Shown here in pieces: positions 1 through 7,043 of a stretch of DNA of 64,000 nucleotides. A program made the translations under genes and the position numbers. Source of the stretch: Altererythrobacter sp. CAU 1644. Lineage in GTDB: Bacteria; Pseudomonadota; Alphaproteobacteria; Sphingomonadales; Sphingomonadaceae. Each line of letters starts with the position of its first letter. The stretch's first letter is position 1. Below the pieces are notes generated by a model. The model was not told where the DNA came from and ran no database searches. It saw only the letters and a program-made list of their open reading frames with translations. Location of the stretch: the NCBI RefSeq assembly GCF_029623755.1, contig NZ_CP121106.1:817001-881000 (forward strand), written 5' to 3'.

Positions 1-2
1 CC

Positions 3-1577
3 GAGATGCGCGAGGACGCACTCCTGATGGCCCGCCGCATGGTTGGTGCAGGGATCGGCAAGGAAGACCGCGTTGCGCTGATCGCCGAAACCGGTCCGGA
101 CTTCGCTGCGCTGTTCTGCGCCTGCGTCTACGTCGGCGCCTGGCCGGTGCCGCTACCGTTGCCGACCACATTCGGTGGCAAGGAAAGCTATATCGACCAG
201 CTGGCGGTGCAGCTCGAAAGCTCCGACCCCAAGATCCTGATCTACCCCGCTGAGATTGCCGAGATGGCGCAGGCGGCTGCCGACAAGCAGGGTTGCGCCG
301 GCGAATCATGGGAAGACTTCGCCCAACGCGAAGCGCCCGAATGTGAGCTGCCCGAAGCGCAACCGGACGACATTTGCTACCTGCAATATTCTTCCGGTTC
401 GACCCGCTTTCCCACCGGCGTCGCGGTGACCCACCGCGCATTGCTGCACAATCTGTTCGGCCATGCAACCGGGGTCGACCTGGGCGAGAACGACCGCGTG
501 GTCAGCTGGCTGCCGTGGTATCACGATATGGGCCTCGTCGGCTGCTTCCTGTCGCCGATCGCAAACCAGGTCAGCTGCGACTACATCAAGACCGAGCATT
601 TCGCGCGCAGGCCGCTGGCCTGGCTCGACCTGATCAGCCGGAACGAGGGCAACACACTCTCCTATTCGCCGACCTTCGGCTACGACATTTGCGCGCGCCG
701 CATTTCGAGCCAGAGCCATGTCGGCGACCGGTTCGACCTGTCGCGCTGGCGCACCGCGGGCAATGGCGCGGACATGATCCGCCCCGACGTGATGCAGAGC
801 TTCGTTAACGCGTTTGCCGAGGCGGGATTCAAGGCGCAGGCCTTCACTCCCAGCTACGGTCTGGCCGAAGCAACGCTGGCGGTCACGGTCATGCCTCCGG
901 GTGAGGGGATCCGCGTGGAGCTGGTCGAGGAAGAGCGGCTGTCCGGCACACCGCGCGACCTGTCGCGCCCGGCCCGCTACCGGGCGATCGTCAATTGCGG
1001 CAAGGCCCTGCCGGGCATGGAGATCGAGATCCGCGGCGAGAACGGTCAGCTCAGGGGTGACCACCAGATCGGCAAGGTCTGGTGCCGCGGCGAGAGCGTG
1101 ATGCACTCCTATTTCCGCAACGAGGATGCGACCAACGACTGCCTCGTCGACGGCTGGCTCGACACGGGCGACATGGGTTACATGGCCGATGGCTACCTGT
1201 TTATCGTCGGCCGCGCCAAGGACATGATCATCATCAACGGCAAGAACCACTGGCCGCAGGACATCGAATGGGCGGTGGAGCAGCTGCCAGGCTTCAACCA
1301 CGGCGACATTGCCGCCTTCTCGGTCGAGACCGAGAGCGGCGAAGAAGCGCCCGCCGTGCTGGTCCATTGCCGCGTATCGGACCCGGTCGAGCGTATCCAC
1401 CTGCGCGACCTGATCGCCGACAAGGTCCGCTCCGTCACCGGCATGAGCTGCGTGGTCGAGCTGGTGCCCCCACGCACCCTGCCGCGCACCAGTTCGGGCA
1501 AGCTCAGCCGCGCCAAGGCCAAGCGGCTCTACCTCGCCGGAGAAATCCAGCCGATCGAATTGCGTGAGGCGGCCTGA
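3..1577 (+). CDS. Fatty-acyl-AMP ligase (adenylate-forming enzyme), 5' end missing
   Basis: Member of the AMP-forming acyl ligase superfamily, which activates a fatty acid with ATP to an acyl-adenylate. The P-loop-like motif reads YSSGSTRFPTGV followed by VTH, the form common in fatty-acyl-AMP ligases (FAALs) rather than acyl-CoA synthetases. The YGLAEATL and DTGDMGYM motifs and a C-terminal PRTSSGKLSR segment with the expected catalytic lysine are present. The frame is open to the window edge; about 523 residues are visible against roughly 580 for the family, so the true start probably lies just upstream. The FAAL versus CoA-ligase distinction is inferred from motif style; a partner acyl-carrier or PKS gene would lie outside the window. 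Confidence 0.85.
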   Translation, partial: EMREDALLMARRMVGAGIGKEDRVALIAETGPDFAALFCACVYVGAWPVPLPLPTTFGGKESYIDQLAVQLESSDPKILIYPAEIAEMAQAAADKQGCAGESWEDFAQREAPECELPEAQPDDICYLQYSSGSTRFPTGVAVTHRALLHNLFGHATGVDLGENDRVVSWLPWYHDMGLVGCFLSPIANQVSCDYIKTEHFARRPLAWLDLISRNEGNTLSYSPTFGYDICARRISSQSHVGDRFDLSRWRTAGNGADMIRPDVMQSFVNAFAEAGFKAQAFTPSYGLAEATLAVTVMPPGEGIRVELVEEERLSGTPRDLSRPARYRAIVNCGKALPGMEIEIRGENGQLRGDHQIGKVWCRGESVMHSYFRNEDATNDCLVDGWLDTGDMGYMADGYLFIVGRAKDMIIINGKNHWPQDIEWAVEQLPGFNHGDIAAFSVETESGEEAPAVLVHCRVSDPVERIHLRDLIADKVRSVTGMSCVVELVPPRTLPRTSSGKLSRAKAKRLYLAGEIQPIELREAA

Positions 1578-1584
1578 GCCTGAC

Positions 1585-2190
1585 TTATCGGCTCCGTCGC
1601 GTCAGATCTTCAATGTCATAGTTCATGGCTGGCGGCATCGGTGCGTCCGACCCAAGGACCATGCTTGCGACCTCGAGCCGACGGCCGTTGTCATTCCAGC
1701 GGTAGGTGACGATGCAGGAATCAGGGCCAGCCCCGCCGGGGCAGGTTGCTCCATGCTGGACTGCCTGGAGGTAGCCATCACCCGGCGTGAAGCCGTGCAT
1801 CTGCTGTTCGAGCAATAGCCGAACCGGTCCGCCGCTGCCGATCCAGAACTGGACATTCACTCCGCCCGTACCGCTGAAGACGGTTGGCCCGATATTGCAT
1901 TCGACCAACCCCATCGAAAGGGCGAGCTCGGGCAAGCCGCCACCGGTTATCTCGATGGGAATAAAGGCGTCATCGGGCGCGGTGATCCCTTCACAGCGTT
2001 TGTCGAAGGCAATCTTCAGATCTTGCCGGATCACGGATTTCATTCGGACCAGATGCGCCTCGATCTCGTCTGGCGCCTCCCCCGCACGATAAATCGTCTC
2101 CCCGGCCTGCTCGGACTCGGGCTGTGGTGGCGTCGGCGAACCATCCGCGCATCCGGCAAGCAATGCCATCGCAGTCGGCATCAGGCGCAT
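1585..2190 (-). CDS. Hypothetical lipoprotein
   Basis: Encodes 201 residues starting with a very short signal sequence and the lipobox LLAGC (Cys14), so it is probably lipidated and anchored in an envelope membrane. The following segment is rich in Pro, Ser and Glu, like a flexible linker. The mature part has several cysteines and no motif I recognise. It converges on the acyl ligase gene with only 7 bp between the stop codons. Function unknown. Confidence 0.7.
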   Translation of the reverse strand: MRLMPTAMALLAGCADGSPTPPQPESEQAGETIYRAGEAPDEIEAHLVRMKSVIRQDLKIAFDKRCEGITAPDDAFIPIEITGGGLPELALSMGLVECNIGPTVFSGTGGVNVQFWIGSGGPVRLLLEQQMHGFTPGDGYLQAVQHGATCPGGAGPDSCIVTYRWNDNGRRLEVASMVLGSDAPMPPAMNYDIEDLTRRSR

Positions 2191-2269
2191 CGCAATCCTC
2201 CATCGACAGTCGGGAAAGGACTATTGCGACGAAGGTGAATTATCGCTGAGTGGGGCGGCGTGGCGGTGC

Positions 2270-3820
2270 TCAATCGTCGCTGGCATCGCTCCAGCTGGGA
2301 GTGACAACCGAGCCATTGCGCGAGATCGCCCCGTCCCGCACAACGACACCTGCTGCCTCGAGCTCGCGCCGCACGAATGCGAGCAACTCGACAGGCCCGC
2401 TCAGTTCAACCGGGGCGCCGATGCGCTGCGCCGCCCATAGCGTCGTGGCAAGAGCCTCGGCGCCCTTGGCCGTCGGTGCCATCGTCGCGGAACCCTCCTC
2501 CCCGTCAGGTTTCTGTTCGAATGGGATCGGCGGCAATGTGCTGATCGGCGGCAGGATTTCGACGCTCCATTCGGGTTCAGTCGCAGCGATGCGCTGTTCG
2601 AGAATGCGATAGGTGCCGAGCGATGCCCCCTCGAGCCGGTCGGCACGGACCATGGCGTGGCGCCGCTGCCGGTCGACCACCACATCATCGTCGGGAACAC
2701 CCGCCACCAGCCCCAGTTGCCGGGCAAGCTCGTTGGCGCGGCGGACGCTGGCTTCCTCCTGCTCCTGCGCGGCTGCAAGCTGCGCCCGTTCGGCAGCAGC
2801 CTGGCCGACGCCGACTTCGACCTGGGTCAGCGTGACCTGGACCTCGTCGCCGACGATCCGCTCGACCGCACGGTCTACCGTAGCCTCGGCCCGCGGCTGG
2901 TAACGCGGCGTCAGCACGGTCGCCGTCACGATCACCGGGTCCGCATCCCAGTTGATCTGCAGGTCCGACAGGCGGGAGTTCTTGGCAAAACTGTCGAGCA
3001 CTGCGCCGCGTATCTGGCCCTGCGCGCGCGATTCATTGGCAATCCGCACCAGCGACAGGCCAAGCGGGATCGCAAGCGCGACGAAAGCAAACAATGTCAC
3101 GCCGAATTGCAGGCGCGTCTGCCGCTCGGTCAACGCGGTGCGGAAGCCGTATAGCTTGGCCAAGCCAAAGGCCGTGGCGGCAATGGTCACGAGGTTGGTT
3201 ACAAACAGCATCAATGCGCCGCCGAACACGGTCCAGTTGAAGGTGGCGAGACCGAAGCCGACCACCGCCAGCGGCGGCATCAAGGCCGTCGCAATCGCTA
3301 CGCCGACGATGGTGCCTTCACGGCCCCGGATCATCGCATAGGTCCCGGCAATCCCCGAGAACAGCGCAACCAACAGGTCGAACAGGTTCGGCTGGGTACG
3401 TGCCGCGATCTCCGAAGTGACTGTCTGGATCGGCGAGAGGAACACGATCAGCGCGCAGAACAGGATCGACAGCAGCGAACCCAGGAACAGCGACTTGGCG
3501 GACTGCTTGGTCCAGCTGAAATCGCCGATCGCCAGTCCGAAGCCGAGCCCCATGATCGGCCCCATCAATGGCGAGAGCAGCATGGCGCCGATGACCACGG
3601 CTGGCGATGACAGCAGCAGGCCGAGGATCGCGATGCCGGCCGACATCGACAGCATCAGCAGATAGCGGGCGCTGAGCAGGCAATCCTCGCGGCGCTTCTC
3701 GATCACCGCCTTCTGGTCGACCGTCCCCACGACTTCGCTGCTCCACCAGCTGCGGAGGCTGAAGACGACGTCGGAGAAGGTACTTTCGGACACGCCAGTT
3801 TGCGAATTCGTATCGGACAA
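2270..3820 (-). CDS. DUF389 family integral membrane protein
   Basis: Resembles the DUF389 (TIGR00341/TIGR00271-like) membrane proteins. Five or six hydrophobic segments occupy the N-terminal half and include the glycine-rich stretch VVIGAMLLSPLMGPIMG, a hallmark of the family. The C-terminal half is soluble and charged. The frame extends to a GTG at 3913, but the TTG at 3820 preceded by GGGGCGAG, giving MSDTNSQTG, is a more natural N-terminus; a GTG at 3832 is another option. The start is therefore uncertain. The gene is divergent from the TelA operon. The molecular role of the family is not established. Confidence 0.8.
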   Translation of the reverse strand: MSDTNSQTGVSESTFSDVVFSLRSWWSSEVVGTVDQKAVIEKRREDCLLSARYLLMLSMSAGIAILGLLLSSPAVVIGAMLLSPLMGPIMGLGFGLAIGDFSWTKQSAKSLFLGSLLSILFCALIVFLSPIQTVTSEIAARTQPNLFDLLVALFSGIAGTYAMIRGREGTIVGVAIATALMPPLAVVGFGLATFNWTVFGGALMLFVTNLVTIAATAFGLAKLYGFRTALTERQTRLQFGVTLFAFVALAIPLGLSLVRIANESRAQGQIRGAVLDSFAKNSRLSDLQINWDADPVIVTATVLTPRYQPRAEATVDRAVERIVGDEVQVTLTQVEVGVGQAAAERAQLAAAQEQEEASVRRANELARQLGLVAGVPDDDVVVDRQRRHAMVRADRLEGASLGTYRILEQRIAATEPEWSVEILPPISTLPPIPFEQKPDGEEGSATMAPTAKGAEALATTLWAAQRIGAPVELSGPVELLAFVRRELEAAGVVVRDGAISRNGSVVTPSWSDASDD

Positions 3821-3997
3821 TTCTCGCCCCACCCTGATTTCACCCCAGACCCAGCACTCTAGGCGCAGGCGCGACGGAACGAAAGCATGGACGAGAGGCT
3901 GCGAATGCGGCACAAATCTTGAAGTTCGTGTCTTACGGCACTAATACAGTATCGAGCGGCAGCGCGGCTGACCGCATATTGGAGATTGATTGCAGGC

Positions 3998-5215
3998 ATG
4001 AGCACGCCCGACACCACGCCCTCGACAACCGCCAAGACGGCCACCGATTTCGAGCTGGCGCCGCCCGATCCCGTACCTGCGGTTGCCCCCGAAAAGGCCG
4101 CCGGACTGGTGCCGGTCGATGCGGAGAAGCGCTCGAAACTGGACGAGAAGGTCGATAATTTCGTTGCCGACCTGGTGGCCCAGGACGCCAACTCGCCGGA
4201 ATTCGGCGAGAAGGTCGACCAGATCACCCGCATGGGCCAGGAACAGATCCGGGCTGCGGCGGCAATGTCGAACCGCTTCCTCGATCGTCCCGTCCGCGCA
4301 ATGGACTCGGACACCAGTGTCGGCGCCGACCTGGCCGAGCTTCGGCGTACGGTCGAAGACCTCGATCCGGGCCGCAAGGGCAAGATGCGTGGCCGCAAGC
4401 TGTTCGGCATCATCCCCTTCGGCGGGAAGCTGCAGCGCTATTTCGACAGCTACACCAGCGCGCAGGGGCATATCCAGGCGATCCTCGACCGGCTCGCCTC
4501 GGGCAAGCGTGAATTGCATGAAGACAATGCCGCGATCGACGTAGAGCGCCAGAAGCTGTGGGAGGCGATGGGCGAACTCGAGCAGATGATCCACATCGCC
4601 AAGACGCTCGACAAGCGGCTGGAGGACAAGGCCGAGGAACTCGAAAGCTCCGATCCGGCTAAGGCCAAGGCGATCCGCGAGAGCGCACTGTTCTATGTCC
4701 GCCAACGCACGCAGGACCTGCTGACGCAAATGGCGGTTTCGGTGCAGGGTTATCTCTCGCTCGACCTCGTCAAGAAGAACAACATCGAACTGGTGAAGGG
4801 CGTCGATCGTGCCAGCACCACGACCGTGGGCGCGCTCCGCACGGCGGTGACGGTGGCCCAGGCGATGACCAACCAGAAGCTGGTGCTCAAGCAGATTACC
4901 TCGCTCAACGAGACCACCGCGAACATCATCGATTCGACCAGCACCATGCTGCGCGAACAGACCGGCCAGATCCACGAGCAGGCGGCCTCGAGCACGATCC
5001 CGCTCGAGACGCTTCAACGCGCCTTCCAGAACATCTACGACACGATGGACGAAGTCGACGAGTTCAAGGTCAAGGCGCTCGCCAGCATGAAGCAGACGGT
5101 CGAAACGCTGTCGGGCGAAGTCGAGAAGTCGAAGGGCTATATCGCGCGCGCCGAAGGGCAGGCCCAGGCGCAGAAGAAGGCGCTCGAGCCTTCGCTGCTG
5201 GCGCTGGAAAGCTAG
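3998..5215 (+). CDS. TelA/KlaA-family toxic anion resistance protein
   Basis: About 405 residues of cytoplasmic, mostly alpha-helical, highly charged sequence with long predicted coiled coils, matching the TelA family (PF05816; KlaA/TelA of plasmid RK2, YaaN of Bacillus). Family-typical stretches are LFGIIPFG, QDLLTQMAVSVQGYLSLDLVKKNN and TTVGALRTAVTVAQAM. The ATG at 3998 is chosen; a TTG 12 bp upstream is possible. It is first in a tight three-gene operon (13-bp gap to the next gene). The family is linked to tellurite resistance and envelope stress, but the biochemical role is unclear. The partner gene fits the yaaN/xpaC-type pairing known in Firmicutes. Confidence 0.88.
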   Translation: MSTPDTTPSTTAKTATDFELAPPDPVPAVAPEKAAGLVPVDAEKRSKLDEKVDNFVADLVAQDANSPEFGEKVDQITRMGQEQIRAAAAMSNRFLDRPVRAMDSDTSVGADLAELRRTVEDLDPGRKGKMRGRKLFGIIPFGGKLQRYFDSYTSAQGHIQAILDRLASGKRELHEDNAAIDVERQKLWEAMGELEQMIHIAKTLDKRLEDKAEELESSDPAKAKAIRESALFYVRQRTQDLLTQMAVSVQGYLSLDLVKKNNIELVKGVDRASTTTVGALRTAVTVAQAMTNQKLVLKQITSLNETTANIIDSTSTMLREQTGQIHEQAASSTIPLETLQRAFQNIYDTMDEVDEFKVKALASMKQTVETLSGEVEKSKGYIARAEGQAQAQKKALEPSLLALES

Positions 5216-5228
5216 GACAGCACGCCAG

Positions 5229-5975
5229 ATGGTCGACACCACCCGCGAATCCGATCAGATCCTCGGCGCTGCCGGCAAGTCGCTGGCGTTGCAGCGCGAC
5301 GGCGGGGTGCATCGCCGTGCCTCGATCGGCAAGGCTTCGGCCGACCTCAAGGCGAAGCATTGGAAGAAGGTGATCAAGCGCCTGCTGATCGCTTTCGCCG
5401 CGATCTGGGCCACGGCGGTCGCCGTCGGCCTGATCATCGACGGGATCGGCTTCACCGGTATCATGCTGACCGTGCTTGCAGCGATGATAGCCGTCGGCGT
5501 GCTCACCCGGTATCCCAAGATGAAAGTACCCAAGCGGGCCGACCTCAAGAAGGGGGACGCACGCCAGATGGTGGGGCGAACGGAACTGTGGCTCGAAGCG
5601 CAACGGCCCGCCCTGCCGCCGCCCGCGGTGCAAGTGGTAGACCAGTTGGGCGTCCAGCTCGACGCCCTCGGCCTGCAGCTTGAGACGATCGATCAGAATA
5701 ACCCTGCGGTAAACGAAGTGCGCGAACTGGTAGGCGAATATATTCCCGAAACGATCGACAACTATCGCAAGATACCCGCCCATCTGCGCGGCGAGAAACA
5801 TGCCGGCAAGACCGCCGACGAACGCCTGACCGAAAGCCTCGACAAGATCAGCGGCGAGGTCGAACGCGTGACCCGCAGGCTGGCGGAAGGCGCGCTCGAC
5901 GATCTCGCGGTCAAGTCCCGCTACCTCGATTATCGCTTCGGCGGCGCCGAGGCCCTGGAGGATCACAGCAAGTGA
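5229..5975 (+). CDS. XpaC-like membrane protein, TelA partner
   Basis: A 248-residue protein with a basic N-terminal segment, two adjacent membrane helices (about residues 50-95: LLIAFAAIWATAVAVGLII and IMLTVLAAMIAVGVL) and a long helical cytoplasmic tail. Size, topology and position right after a telA gene resemble XpaC (5-bromo-4-chloroindolyl phosphate hydrolysis protein) of Bacillus, whose gene neighbours the TelA homologue yaaN. The assignment rests on topology and synteny rather than a decisive motif. Its stop overlaps the next start by 4 bp (GTGA), indicating translational coupling. Confidence 0.6.
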   Translation: MVDTTRESDQILGAAGKSLALQRDGGVHRRASIGKASADLKAKHWKKVIKRLLIAFAAIWATAVAVGLIIDGIGFTGIMLTVLAAMIAVGVLTRYPKMKVPKRADLKKGDARQMVGRTELWLEAQRPALPPPAVQVVDQLGVQLDALGLQLETIDQNNPAVNEVRELVGEYIPETIDNYRKIPAHLRGEKHAGKTADERLTESLDKISGEVERVTRRLAEGALDDLAVKSRYLDYRFGGAEALEDHSK

Positions 5976-6274
5976 GAATTGCCCTGCCGCACGACCTGGG
6001 CCGCGACGAAGTCCGCCGCCGCCTGAAGGAACGCAGCCACGAGATCGCCGATTACATTCCCGGCGGCCTGGCGAAGGTCGATACCAACTGGCGCAGCGAG
6101 GATCGCATGGAACTCGGCGTCAATGCGATGGGTCAGCAGATCACCGGCGATATCGAAGTCTACGACTCGGAAGTCGTGTTCCAGATCAAATTGCCGCCTG
6201 CGCTCTCATTCGTCCGTCCGATGATCGAAGGCGCGATCCGGGCCAACGGCACCAAGATGCTTGAAAAGAATTAG
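5972..6274 (+). CDS. Polyhydroxyalkanoic acid system family protein
   Basis: A 100-residue protein resembling the PHA_gran_rgn family (PF09650): an N-terminal MRIALPHDLGRDEVRRRL segment predicted as strand-helix, and a C-terminal hydrophobic strand. Homologues occur near PHA-granule genes but also elsewhere; their role is not firmly defined. It starts at GTG inside the preceding stop region (GTGA overlap) and closes the TelA / XpaC-like operon. The association of this family with TelA is unusual to me. Confidence 0.7.
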   Translation: MRIALPHDLGRDEVRRRLKERSHEIADYIPGGLAKVDTNWRSEDRMELGVNAMGQQITGDIEVYDSEVVFQIKLPPALSFVRPMIEGAIRANGTKMLEKN

Positions 6275-6512
6275 ATCTGGCCAAAAGCGCAACGATACCA
6301 GCGCTCTAGCCTATTTACATATATCATATGTTGTTGCAAACGGCAGACTATTGGGGATTCAATTGCGCGAATCCGTGCGTCTTGGCTGTTCCGGTGGGGG
6401 ATTCGGGCCAATAGCCTGATTCGCTCGGGCGAAATGCGCTCGCGGCGGTTGGACCACCATAATCGGGGAGCCTACGACGATCGAAAGCCGGCGCAACAAC
6501 AAGGCCCTGCGG

Positions 6513-7043
6513 TTGCAGTTGCGCGAAGCGACGAGCGTCGCACACGATCGGCTCGATGCATTGCTACAGCAAAGCGGCTGGTCCACGCTCGACAGCTACA
6601 CCCGATTCCTGCAGATCCAGTATGTCGCACGGCGTCCGATCGAACTATGGGCACGCGCCCACTGCCCGGCCAACCTGCTCCCGCCTGCACAGTCGCCGCT
6701 TATCGCGAACGATCTCGCCGCGCTCGGGGCGATGCTGCCGGCGGCGGAGGAAGCTTTCGCCATGCCGCCCGAAGCCGATGCGATCGGGCTGGCCTGGGCG
6801 CTGGCAGGATCGTCGCTTGGCAACCGCGTGATCCTGCGCGAGATCGAGCACGCCGGCAACCGGGGCTGGCCGCTGTCCTTCCTTTCCGACCAAGGCATGA
6901 CCGGTTTCTGGCAGAAGCTGCGTCCGCAGCTCGAACAGTCGGTCGGCGAACGCGAATCCTGGGCCGCGGGCCTCGCCGCGCTCGCCGTGTTTGCCCATTT
7001 CTCGCATTGCGCCCGCATGTCGAACCTGGAGCTCGCGGCATGA
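6513..7043 (+). CDS. bphO: Biliverdin-producing heme oxygenase (BphO)
   Basis: Small bacterial heme oxygenase that would open heme to biliverdin, the chromophore of the phytochrome encoded next. The N-terminal helix LREATSVAHDRLD carries the expected proximal heme-ligand histidine (His11 from this start). The distal-helix glycine motif is loose: GSSLGNRVI and the following region occupy its place. The stop overlaps the bphP start (ATGA). The start is problematic. The first usual in-frame start codon is TTG at 6513, with only AAGG upstream, whereas homology-like sequence continues upstream to a good GGGGAG at 6465-6470 followed 9 nt later by ATC. A noncanonical start near 6480 is possible. Confidence 0.82.
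   Translation: MQLREATSVAHDRLDALLQQSGWSTLDSYTRFLQIQYVARRPIELWARAHCPANLLPPAQSPLIANDLAALGAMLPAAEEAFAMPPEADAIGLAWALAGSSLGNRVILREIEHAGNRGWPLSFLSDQGMTGFWQKLRPQLEQSVGERESWAAGLAALAVFAHFSHCARMSNLELAA

Noticed and set aside
306..1400. Long open frame on the minus strand opposite the acyl ligase gene
   Set aside because: Its composition is that expected from the antisense of a GC-rich gene, and it lacks family motifs; the plus-strand protein has all ligase motifs.
3941..5242. 433-codon minus-strand frame opposite telA
   Set aside because: Arg/Leu/His-rich antisense artefact of GC-rich codon bias; TelA motifs are on the plus strand.
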